Source of the DNA: Hyphomicrobium sp. CS1BSMeth3
GTDB lineage: Bacteria > Pseudomonadota > Alphaproteobacteria > Rhizobiales > Hyphomicrobiaceae
Assembly: GCF_900117415.1 (NCBI RefSeq)
Contig: NZ_FPEI01000004.1
Coordinates: forward strand, 372,001-436,000
DNA: 64,000 nucleotides
Direction: 5' to 3'
The stretch's first letter is position 1. Every line of letters starts with the position of its first letter. This document shows positions 9,705-17,838 of this stretch, piece after piece. Below the pieces are notes generated by a model. That model was not told the origin of the DNA. It ran no database searches and was given only the letters and a program-made list of their open reading frames with translations. The translations under genes and the position numbers were made by a program.

Positions 9705-10625
9705 ATGCCCTATCTTGTTGCCGCCGATGTCGCCACTGATCCCGCGGGCGTGCGCTTCCGCAAGCTCCTCGCGCGTCCCGGCATTCTTTCGCTGCCGGGC
9801 GCGCACAACGGCATGGCGGCCATCCAAGCGCGCAATGCCGGCTTCGAGGGCCTGTATCTTTCGGGCGCGGCCATGACCGCTTCGATGGGGCTACCCGACC
9901 TCGGCATCATCACGGTCGATGAGGTCGCCTTCTTCATTCGTCAGCTCGCGCGGGCCAGCGGTCTGCCTGTCCTCGTCGATGGCGATACCGGCTACGGCGA
10001 AGCCCTCAACGTCATGCACATGGTGCGCACGTTCGAGGATGCCGGTGCGGCGGCCGTGCACGTCGAGGATCAGCTCCTGCCGAAGAAGTGCGGGCACCTC
10101 AATGACAAGAAGCTCGCCGACGCGCAGGACATGGCGGCCAAGGTCGCCGCTGCCGCCAAGGCGCGCCGCCATCTCTATCTGATCGCGCGCACGGATGCCG
10201 CGGCGAGCGAAGGGATCGACGGTGCCGTCGCGCGGGCGAGGCTCTATATCGAAGCCGGCGCCGATGCGATCTTCCCCGAAGCGCTCAACACGGCCGAGAT
10301 GTTCCGCGCCTTCGCCAAGGCTTTGCCCGGCGTGCCGCTGCTCGCCAACATGACCGAGTTCGGCAAGACGCCGTTCTTCACGGCCTCCGAGTTCGAGGCC
10401 ATGGGCTACAAGATGGTCATCTGGCCGGTGAGCTCGTTGCGCGTCGCCAACAAGGCGCAGGAGCGCCTTTATGCGGCCATGGCGCGCGACGGTGGCGCCC
10501 ACAATATGGTCGAGCGCATGCAGACCCGCGCCGAGCTCTATGCCGCCATCGGCCTGCACGACTACGAGGCGCTCGATGCCTCGATCGTCCAGACGATCAT
10601 TCCGACGGACATGCCGCAGGGGTAG
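9705..10625 (+). CDS. prpB: 2-methylisocitrate lyase
   Basis: Cleaves 2-methylisocitrate to pyruvate and succinate, the last step of the cycle. The 306-residue PEP-mutase/isocitrate-lyase fold protein shows the metal-binding loop DGDTGYGE and the active-site loop KKCGH with the catalytic Cys. ATG 9705 follows an AAGGAAGAG ribosome-binding site; the open frame further upstream only overlaps prpC. It is the last gene of the operon. No aconitase-like AcnD or PrpF is present, so a general aconitase probably hydrates the intermediate (inference). Confidence 0.95.
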   Translation: MPYLVAADVATDPAGVRFRKLLARPGILSLPGAHNGMAAIQARNAGFEGLYLSGAAMTASMGLPDLGIITVDEVAFFIRQLARASGLPVLVDGDTGYGEALNVMHMVRTFEDAGAAAVHVEDQLLPKKCGHLNDKKLADAQDMAAKVAAAAKARRHLYLIARTDAAASEGIDGAVARARLYIEAGADAIFPEALNTAEMFRAFAKALPGVPLLANMTEFGKTPFFTASEFEAMGYKMVIWPVSSLRVANKAQERLYAAMARDGGAHNMVERMQTRAELYAAIGLHDYEALDASIVQTIIPTDMPQG

Positions 10626-10650
10626 TCTGAGCTAGGGAGGCGAAGGATAC

Positions 10651-10673
10651 GCGATCGGCGACGATCCGATCGC
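10651..10673. terminator. Perfect 8-bp inverted repeat after prpB
   Basis: GCGATCGG (10651-10658) and CCGATCGC (10666-10673) form a perfect stem with a 7-nt loop, 25 bp past the prpB stop and 30 bp before the convergent molybdopterin gene ends. There is no T-run, so it may be a bidirectional or Rho-assisted terminator. Confidence 0.4.
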
Positions 10674-10704
10674 TGACCTCACGTCCGCTTGCTACGGTGG
10701 GGCC

Positions 10705-13026
10705 TCAAGAGCGAACAGCGTGGATCCAAGACCACACGCGGCCTGGCAGAGCCGGCATTTGAACCATGTCGCAGGGAACCAGATCAGAGAGCGCGTCGGC
10801 AATAGCGTTCATGACCGCGGGTGGCGCCGCACTCGCGCCGGCCTCGGCGCACCCCTTTATGCCGAGGGGATTGGTCGCGCACACCGTTCCAGCGTGGAGC
10901 CATTCGAGAAGCGGAATGTGAGCGCTCGTTGGCAGCGCATACTCCATGAATGAGCCCGCGAGCTGCCGGCCGCTGACAGCGTCATACATCACATGCTCGA
11001 GCAGTGCCTGGCCAATACCCTGTGCGACGCCGCCGATCACCTGCGCCTCGACCTCCGCCGCGTCGAGCAATACACCGAAGTCGTCGGCAGCGACGTAGCG
11101 CAGGATCTGCACGGCTCCGGTTTCCGGATCGATCTCGACTTCGCAGATATGACAACCGCTGCCGAAAGTGCCCGCAGTCACCTCGATCCTGGCCTCGCAA
11201 TCCAGAATACCCGAGAATTGCGCCGCAATCTCAGGGATCGTCATCGTCAGATTGCGTTCGGACAGGCGGAACATTCCATCCTCATAGACGATGTCTCCGG
11301 ACGAACAGCTCCAGAGCTCGGCAATCTTCCGGCGCGCGATATCGATGACTTTGTCGCCGAGCGCCAGGATCGCCAGACTGGACGTAAGCGTGGACTTGGA
11401 GCCGCCCGTGCCGCCGCCTTCCGCGACGTCGCTCGTATCGCCCTCCGCGAAAAGAATGCTCTCCAAATCCAGCCCGAGCTTTTCCGCGAACGGTTTCGCC
11501 ACGGCGCTGTGCCGCTGTCCGGTGGACTGCGTGCCGGTATGAAGAAAGACGTAGCCGTCGGAGGTAAAACGCGCCCGGGCCGATTCGACAGGACGCTTGC
11601 CTGGCTCGATCTGCCGGGCGGCGGCCAGGCCCCCATTGGCCTCCAGATAGTTCGCGATCCCCAATCCGCGCAGAAGACCGCGCGCGCTACTATCAGCGCG
11701 GCGCGCATCGAAACGAACGTAGTCGATGTGCTGGAGCGCACGTGACATGTTTGCCGGGAAATCACCGCTGTCCAGGGATAGGCCGCTCGCGGTCGTCGTC
11801 GGCTTATCGACGCGCGGGATGAGATTGCGGCGACGCAGCTCGGCGCGATCCATGCCCATTTCTCGAGCCGCCTTATCGATCAGGCGCTCGAGAATGTAGT
11901 TGGCTTCCGGCCTTCCTGCGCCGCGATACGCATCGACGGGCACGGTGTGCGTGAAGACCCCGCGCACACGATTGAAAATGTGACCAATCCCGTAGACACC
12001 TGAGAGCACCGGAGATCCGCACTCGGTCGGGACGAACGGCGCATACTGGGAGAGATAGGCGCCGACATTCGCCAGAGCATCGACGCGAATGGCCAGGATG
12101 TTGCCCTGCTTGTCCAGCGCAAGGGCGCCCGTGGAGATATTGTCGCGTGCTTGCGTGTCGCTGCGGAACCCTTCGCTGCGCGTCGCGATCCATCGCACGG
12201 GGACGCCAAGGCGGCGCGAGCTCCATAGTGCCAGCGCATACTCCGGATACGTGAAGATCTTCGTTCCGAAGCCGCCGCCGGTGCGTGGCGACTGCACGCG
12301 CAGACGATCTCGCGGTATTTGCAGCACGGAATCCGCCAGGATGCGCCGGACGAGATGGACGCCCTGCGTGCCCGCAATCAGCGTGAACGCGTCGTCCTCT
12401 CGGCTGTACATGCCGATCGCGCCGCGCGTCTCCATGGGCGTCGGCGCGACGCGGTTGTTGACGATCTCGAGTGTGACGTTGCGGTGCGCGCGCGCAAATA
12501 TGGCGTCGCTCTTCGCGCGATCCCCGAACTCCCAATCAAAAACGACGTTGTCTGGCGTCTGACCCCACACCAGTGGCGCGTTGCAGGTGGCCGATGCGAG
12601 ATCGACGGCGCACGGCAGCACCTCGTAGGTTACATCGATCCGGGCCGCGGCAGCGACGGCCTGCTCCGCAGTCTCCGCCACAATCCACGCCACGCCTTCT
12701 CCCTCATAGCGCACCCGGTCCGCGGCGAGTATCGACCATGGCGCATCCGCGCGCGGCGTGCCATCGGCGGAGTTCAGCTTGATCAGGCAGGGTATCGGCT
12801 GAAGATCGGCGATGTGGGAGGCGAGGAAGATGCCGGCAACGCCCGGCATACGCTCGGCCGCTGCGGTCGAGATACTGATGATGCGGGCGTGCGCGTGCGG
12901 TGAGCGCAGCATGACGGCATGGTGCATGCCGGCGATGGAAATATCAGCGAGATATCGCGCGTTTCCGACCAGAGGCGCGAGCTCTCCGTCGGCGCTCTCA
13001 AACGCCCTGTTCGATCGATCCTGCAT
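10705..13026 (-). CDS. Xanthine dehydrogenase/CoxL-family molybdopterin-binding large subunit, orphan
   Basis: A 773-residue molybdenum hydroxylase large subunit. Visible are GGGFG near residue 250 and the active-site loop AYRGAGR near residue 390. This is form II-like and not the Cys-containing VAYRCSFR of true aerobic CO dehydrogenase. The C-terminal GIKGCAEAGASAAPPAV block retains the catalytic Glu. It should hydroxylate an aldehyde or N-heterocycle. The 2Fe-2S and FAD subunits that normally complete the enzyme are absent nearby. It lies 6 bp downstream of a polyamine-type ABC ATPase gene and ends the same operon, suggesting it oxidises what the importer brings in (inference). Confidence 0.87.
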   Translation of the reverse strand: MQDRSNRAFESADGELAPLVGNARYLADISIAGMHHAVMLRSPHAHARIISISTAAAERMPGVAGIFLASHIADLQPIPCLIKLNSADGTPRADAPWSILAADRVRYEGEGVAWIVAETAEQAVAAAARIDVTYEVLPCAVDLASATCNAPLVWGQTPDNVVFDWEFGDRAKSDAIFARAHRNVTLEIVNNRVAPTPMETRGAIGMYSREDDAFTLIAGTQGVHLVRRILADSVLQIPRDRLRVQSPRTGGGFGTKIFTYPEYALALWSSRRLGVPVRWIATRSEGFRSDTQARDNISTGALALDKQGNILAIRVDALANVGAYLSQYAPFVPTECGSPVLSGVYGIGHIFNRVRGVFTHTVPVDAYRGAGRPEANYILERLIDKAAREMGMDRAELRRRNLIPRVDKPTTTASGLSLDSGDFPANMSRALQHIDYVRFDARRADSSARGLLRGLGIANYLEANGGLAAARQIEPGKRPVESARARFTSDGYVFLHTGTQSTGQRHSAVAKPFAEKLGLDLESILFAEGDTSDVAEGGGTGGSKSTLTSSLAILALGDKVIDIARRKIAELWSCSSGDIVYEDGMFRLSERNLTMTIPEIAAQFSGILDCEARIEVTAGTFGSGCHICEVEIDPETGAVQILRYVAADDFGVLLDAAEVEAQVIGGVAQGIGQALLEHVMYDAVSGRQLAGSFMEYALPTSAHIPLLEWLHAGTVCATNPLGIKGCAEAGASAAPPAVMNAIADALSDLVPCDMVQMPALPGRVWSWIHAVRS

Positions 13027-13032
13027 GTCGAG

Positions 13033-14109
13033 CTATTCGCTTGTGTCGCTGACGACGACTGTTGCTTCCGACGGCCACGTTATTGTCACGGCATGGCCCG
13101 GTGTCAGATCGCCGCGCCGCGCCTCGCTGTTTTGCCGGGTCACAATGATCGTTTCGCCCGATGCCAGCCGGACGCTGACCTCCGTCGAGGAGCCGGAGTA
13201 GAGCGTGTCGACGATATGCCCGGAGAGCGCATTGGCTGCCTCGCCTGCACTTCCATTTGGGGAGATCGTGACCTTCTCCGGGCGGAATGCCAGCAGCGCT
13301 TTCGTATTCGGCGCCTGCCATCCGCTGCGGAACGCGAGGCGCGTGCCATCCCGCGCAGTGAACACGCCTGCCTCGGTGACATCGCCCGCAAGAAAATTCG
13401 AGCGCCCGAGAAAATCGGCGACGAAGCGCGTCTGCGGACTTTCGTACACGTCCTCGGGCGTCCCGATCTGCTCCACCCTGCCGCGGTTCATCACGACCAG
13501 GCGGTCGGCCATGGTCAGTGCTTCGTCCTGGTCGTGCGTGACGAACAATGTCGTCACCTTCTGCTCCTGCTGGAGCTTGCGTATCTCCTTGCGCACGTCG
13601 AGGCGAAGCTTCGCATCGAGCGCCGACAGAGGCTCGTCGAGAAGAAGAACGTCGGGGCGAATGACCATCGCACGCGCCAGCGCGATGCGTTGCTGCTGGC
13701 CTCCAGAGAGCTGCCGAGGCAGGCGATCGCCGAACTCACCCATGTGCACCATCGCGAGGGCTTCACGCACACGGGCCTGCACTTCGGCACGCGCAACGCC
13801 GCGGCGCTCCAAACCGAAGGCGACGTTCTGCGCGACCGACATATGCGGGAAGAGGGCGTAGCCTTGAAAGACCATCCCGGTATTGCGACGGTACGATGGG
13901 AGCCGCGTGACATCGCGCTCGCCAAAGAAGATTTGGCCGGATGTGACATCCACGAAGCCGGCAAGCATTCGCAAGGTCGTCGTCTTGCCGCAGCCGCTCG
14001 GGCCGAGCAGGGCGAGGAGCTCGCCGTCATGAATGGTCAGATCGAGATCCTTGACGACCTGGACGTCGCCGTAGGCCTTGCTGACGGAATTGAAGTTGAT
14101 TGCGGACAT
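13033..14109 (-). CDS. ABC transporter ATP-binding protein, spermidine/putrescine (PotA-like) type
   Basis: A 358-residue cytoplasmic ATPase. Walker A is GPSGCGKTTT, the signature is LSGGQQQR and Walker B leads into DEPLSALD. A C-terminal TOBE-like regulatory domain occupies about residues 270-355, as in PotA/FbpC proteins. It works with the two permeases (14121-14948, 14950-15837) and the binding protein (15862-16932), all read leftward with minimal gaps. Substrate class (polyamine or similar small cation) is inferred from family only. Confidence 0.9.
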   Translation of the reverse strand: MSAINFNSVSKAYGDVQVVKDLDLTIHDGELLALLGPSGCGKTTTLRMLAGFVDVTSGQIFFGERDVTRLPSYRRNTGMVFQGYALFPHMSVAQNVAFGLERRGVARAEVQARVREALAMVHMGEFGDRLPRQLSGGQQQRIALARAMVIRPDVLLLDEPLSALDAKLRLDVRKEIRKLQQEQKVTTLFVTHDQDEALTMADRLVVMNRGRVEQIGTPEDVYESPQTRFVADFLGRSNFLAGDVTEAGVFTARDGTRLAFRSGWQAPNTKALLAFRPEKVTISPNGSAGEAANALSGHIVDTLYSGSSTEVSVRLASGETIIVTRQNSEARRGDLTPGHAVTITWPSEATVVVSDTSE

Positions 14110-14120
14110 CGAGTGGACCG

Positions 14121-14948
14121 TCAGAAGGAGCGACTGAGTTTGAAGTAGCGGTCGGAGACCAGCAGGGCGGCAGCGATTACGAGGATCTGCATGGTGGCGA
14201 CCGCAGCGATCGTCGAGTCAAGGTTCCACTCGAGATAGTTCACGATGGCGATCGGGAGCGTCACGCGGCCAGGACCGACGAGAAACAGCGACTTTTCGAG
14301 GTCGATGAACGAGACGATGAAGCTGAACATGGCGCCCGCCACGATCCCCGGACGGACGAGCGGCAGGGTCACCTTGAAGAAGGTGACAAGCGGGTTGGCG
14401 CCCAGGCTCAGGGCGGCTTCTTCGATCTGGCGATCGACGCCCACCATGGACGCCGTCACCAGGCGCACAGTCCAGGGCAATCCGATCAGTATGTGCGCGA
14501 TCGACAGCCCCGGCAGACTGCCCACGAGCGGGATCTCGGTTCGGATCTCCACTTCGATGAAGAAGATATAGACGGCGGCACCAGCGACGATGCCGGGCAC
14601 CATCATGGGCGCCATGAGGATGGCATTGATCGCTTCGCGGCCGGGGAAGCTATAGCGCGCCAGGGCAAGCGCGGCTGGCACGCCGAGCAGCAGGCTCCAC
14701 AGCGTCGCCATCACACCTAGCTGCAGACTGAGCAGGAAGCCCTGCCGGAAGACATCCTGCTGCCAGGCGCGAATGAACCAGTCGATCGTATAGCCCTGCG
14801 GTGGAAACGACAGGATCTTGTTCGAGAAGAAGCTCGCCCAGACAACGACCACAAGAGGTGCGAGAACGAATGCCAGGGTCGCCAGAGCGACGACGCGATA
14901 GAGCGTCCGTCCCAGCATGTCCTTCCAAAGGCGGCTGCTTTCGTTCAT
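14121..14948 (-). CDS. ABC transporter permease, PotC-like
   Basis: A 275-residue inner-membrane protein with about six hydrophobic spans. It has the permease coupling loop EEAALSLGANPLVTFFKVTLPLVRP (EAA motif) near residue 190. It pairs with the PotB-like permease whose gene ends 1 bp upstream. Part of the polyamine-type importer operon. Confidence 0.9.
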   Translation of the reverse strand: MNESSRLWKDMLGRTLYRVVALATLAFVLAPLVVVVWASFFSNKILSFPPQGYTIDWFIRAWQQDVFRQGFLLSLQLGVMATLWSLLLGVPAALALARYSFPGREAINAILMAPMMVPGIVAGAAVYIFFIEVEIRTEIPLVGSLPGLSIAHILIGLPWTVRLVTASMVGVDRQIEEAALSLGANPLVTFFKVTLPLVRPGIVAGAMFSFIVSFIDLEKSLFLVGPGRVTLPIAIVNYLEWNLDSTIAAVATMQILVIAAALLVSDRYFKLSRSF

Positions 14949-14949
14949 T

Positions 14950-15837
14950 TCACATCCGCCCGTAGCGACGCTGAACCGTGATGCTGGAAAGGATGGTCAG
15001 CACGGCGGTGACAGCGGTCAGGACGAAGGCGAGCGCCGAGCCGAAGGGCCAATTGCTGACCTTCGTAATCTGCTCGTAGACCTTGGGGCCCATCATGTGG
15101 AACTCGGGGCCACCGATGAGGACGGGGGTGGCATAGGCGTTCATCGCGAGGATGAAGCAGATGGCGCTGCCGACATATACGCCCGGCATCGCCATCGGCA
15201 CGATCACGAGCCGCATGACTTCACTCGGTCGCGCGCCGAGACTGGAAGCGGCCTCTTCGTAGACGCGGTCGATGCCCTCGATAATGCTGTAGAGCGTGAT
15301 GATCATATAGGGGAGGAGCACGGCGACGATGCCGATCAGGACGGCTGTCTCGGTATAGAGGATCTTGATCGGCTCAGTAGTGAGCGACACCATCTGCAGG
15401 AGCATGTTGACGACGCCGCGATCGCCGAGCAGGACCATCCAGCCGGCCGTGCGCACCGCATTGCCCATGAGCAGAGGGATCACGACGAGCAGGATCATAA
15501 TGTTTTTCGTTCGTGCGGACCGCGCCCGCGCGATCATGTAGGCGAGCGGGAAGCCGAAAATCAGCGACAGGATCGTCGATACGAGCGCCACGCGAATGGT
15601 TGTGTAGAGGACGCCGCGATAGAACTCGTCGCTGATGAACTTCTGGTAATTCTCGAGGACAAGAGCCTCGACCATGAACTGGCCCGGTACGAACTTGTTC
15701 AGGCTGAACCTGAACATGATCGCAAGCGGCAGGAACAGGAAGACGATCACCAGCAGCACAGCCGCCGTGAGCAATGGCGCAGCCCGGGCCGTATCCGAGC
15801 TGCGCCCCCCATGAGAAAGTGCCACGAACGACGTCAT
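14950..15837 (-). CDS. ABC transporter permease, PotB-like
   Basis: A 295-residue inner-membrane protein with about six spans and the EAA coupling loop YEEAASSLGARPSEVMRLV near residue 205. It is the PotB-like partner of the neighbouring permease, spaced 1 bp from it and 24 bp from the binding-protein gene. The N-terminal 30 residues include a short cytoplasmic tail before the first span. Confidence 0.9.
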   Translation of the reverse strand: MTSFVALSHGGRSSDTARAAPLLTAAVLLVIVFLFLPLAIMFRFSLNKFVPGQFMVEALVLENYQKFISDEFYRGVLYTTIRVALVSTILSLIFGFPLAYMIARARSARTKNIMILLVVIPLLMGNAVRTAGWMVLLGDRGVVNMLLQMVSLTTEPIKILYTETAVLIGIVAVLLPYMIITLYSIIEGIDRVYEEAASSLGARPSEVMRLVIVPMAMPGVYVGSAICFILAMNAYATPVLIGGPEFHMMGPKVYEQITKVSNWPFGSALAFVLTAVTAVLTILSSITVQRRYGRM

Positions 15838-15861
15838 CTCCTGTTCAATCGCGATGATGCG

Positions 15862-16932
15862 TCAAGTCGACTTGAACTCCTTGTTCCACCATTCGAGCCA
15901 CGCCGCTGAGTTCTTGGCTGCGTATGGATAGTCGACAAAGTGGAGCTTGCTCACCTGTTCGGGCGTGAAGTCGATACGCTTGCTGAGTTCCGGCGTGAGG
16001 GTCGCGTTGTCAACGGCGGGCGCATAGTAGGTGACCTTGGCCATCTCGGCCATCACGCCCGGATCCAGCATCGCATCCAGGTACGCATAGGCCGCATCCT
16101 TGTTGCGCGCCTTGCGCGGAATGCCGACGCCGAAGGTGATCGCAATCGCACCTTCCTTCGGATGCGCCAACTTCACCGGCAGGCCGTCATTCTCCCACTG
16201 GAGTGCGCGCGCCGTGTAGTTGGCCGAGATCCAGATCTCCTCCGAGGCGAATGCAGCCGCGAGCTGCTGATGCGCCGGATAGATGCGCGGCTTGCTGTCG
16301 ACCTTGAGCTGTTTCAACTTCTCGAGGCCAGGCTTCACGTCCTTGAGCGTGCCGCCGGCAGCGAGCGCCGCAAGATAGATGTAGTTGAAATAGATCTGGT
16401 CGATCACCCCGACCCGGCCGGCGTACTTGGGATTCCACAAATCGGCAAAAGAGGTCGGCGGCTCTGAAATCTTCTTCGGATTGTAAAGTATGACCACACC
16501 GCCGTAGACCCACGGCATGAAGTAGGGTGAGCGCAGGTTCTCGCGCACGTGCTTGAAGTTCGGCATCTTGGAGGTATCGAGTTTCTCGAGGACCTCCTGC
16601 TGATCCATCTCGTAGGCATCAGCGTCCGTGAGATGCGCGATATCGAGCGTGCCGCGCGGCAGGCGCTTTTCAGCAACGAGCTTGGTCTTCCGCTCTGGCG
16701 CCTGGCTCAGCTCGCGAACGATTTTATATCCCTTGTCCTCGAGCAGCGGCTTCTCGAAGGCGCGAACGACGCGATCGTTCCAATCTCCGCCCCAGTTTCC
16801 GACGACGAGGTCCTTGCTCTGCGCCAAGGCCGGGAGAGCCGGTAGTGCGGCTGCGGCAACGCCGGCTGCTGTCGTTCCCAGAAAGCGGCGTCTGCTGAGC
16901 TGCAAGGTATTGGAATCGCGTGATTTTGTCAT
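15862..16932 (-). CDS. Extracellular solute-binding protein, PotD/SBP_bac type, Tat-exported
   Basis: A 356-residue periplasmic binding protein. The N-terminus has a twin-arginine signal (SRRRFLGTTAAG) followed by an Ala-rich hydrophobic core ending near ALAQ. The mature protein starts VVGNWGGDWND, typical of PotD/iron-family binding proteins. It is the first gene of the importer operon and is divergent from the response-regulator gene across a 159-bp spacer, so its promoter is probably under that regulator (inference). The ligand is unknown. Confidence 0.9.
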   Translation of the reverse strand: MTKSRDSNTLQLSRRRFLGTTAAGVAAAALPALPALAQSKDLVVGNWGGDWNDRVVRAFEKPLLEDKGYKIVRELSQAPERKTKLVAEKRLPRGTLDIAHLTDADAYEMDQQEVLEKLDTSKMPNFKHVRENLRSPYFMPWVYGGVVILYNPKKISEPPTSFADLWNPKYAGRVGVIDQIYFNYIYLAALAAGGTLKDVKPGLEKLKQLKVDSKPRIYPAHQQLAAAFASEEIWISANYTARALQWENDGLPVKLAHPKEGAIAITFGVGIPRKARNKDAAYAYLDAMLDPGVMAEMAKVTYYAPAVDNATLTPELSKRIDFTPEQVSKLHFVDYPYAAKNSAAWLEWWNKEFKST

Positions 16933-17091
16933 TGGTTCCCCGGATGATTCGAGTTGTGCGCTTCAACCGGCGGCCATCGTCGGGCTCGTGTGCGGTCACG
17001 CAATACCCTCGGGCCTGGGTATTTCTTGATTGTTTCCACTATATTTCTATATTCGTTCGCATTCGCGCACGAGGGTCGAGATCCAGCCGCT

Positions 17092-17838
17092 ATGCAGTCT
17101 GCGTCGAGGAAGACCGTTGCGATCGTCGACGATGATGCCGCATTCGGCTCGATCCTCGACGGCTATCTGCAGACGGCGAAGTTCCGCACGCTTCGGCTCG
17201 GAACGGGGAGCGAGCTGTTCGCGCTGCTCGCGTCACGCCCTCCGGATGTCATCATCCTCGATCTCACGCTCCCGGATGAGGACGGCCTCGCCATCACGCG
17301 ACGCGTGCGCGCCCGTTCGAGCGTCCCGATCATCATCGTCACCGGACGCCAAAACTCCGACGATCGCCTGGCCGGCCTCGAGATGGGCGCCGATGACTAT
17401 CTGACCAAGCCCTTCAATCCCCGGGAACTGGTGCTCCGAGTGCGCCGCCTTCTCGAGCGAAGCGCGCGAAGCAAGACGCCCCCCGCGGACCGCTACCAGC
17501 TCGGAGACTGGATCATCGATCCGGAACGTCGCACGATCGAGCGGCGAGGGAAGGGCGCCGAGCTGACGCGCATGGAGTACGATGTCCTGCAAGTGCTGCT
17601 GCGCGCGCACGGACGCGTTCAGACCCGTGCCCAGCTTCTGGATGCGACGACGCGCCGGGATGGGCCCGAGTCGGAGCGCTCGATCGACATTCTCATCAGC
17701 AGGCTGCGCCGTAAGCTCGAGCCATCCAAAGGCAAGCCGACGCTCCTGCTCACGGTGGCTGGACACGGCTATCGCATCAATGATGCCGCGCTTTCGGTCG
17801 TGCGGCGGCCGGAGGGCTACGACAGGGACTTTACCTGA
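17092..17838 (+). CDS. OmpR-family two-component response regulator
   Basis: A 248-residue DNA-binding response regulator. The receiver domain (about 8-125) shows acidic DDD, phospho-acceptor Asp57 (IILDLTLPDEDG) and KPF. The OmpR winged helix (about 140-235) ends with VAGHGYRI. ATG 17092 starts directly at the receiver domain; the longer open frame upstream to 16954 looks non-coding. It is divergent from the polyamine-type importer and its 3' end overlaps the kinase gene by 22 bp on the other strand. The most likely target is the importer/hydroxylase operon. Confidence 0.9.
   Translation: MQSASRKTVAIVDDDAAFGSILDGYLQTAKFRTLRLGTGSELFALLASRPPDVIILDLTLPDEDGLAITRRVRARSSVPIIIVTGRQNSDDRLAGLEMGADDYLTKPFNPRELVLRVRRLLERSARSKTPPADRYQLGDWIIDPERRTIERRGKGAELTRMEYDVLQVLLRAHGRVQTRAQLLDATTRRDGPESERSIDILISRLRRKLEPSKGKPTLLLTVAGHGYRINDAALSVVRRPEGYDRDFT

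Noticed and set aside
13033-16932. Assignment of the importer as a specific polyamine system (potABCD)
   Set aside because: Families agree only at the class level; the binding-pocket residues cannot be assigned by eye, so no gene symbols were given.
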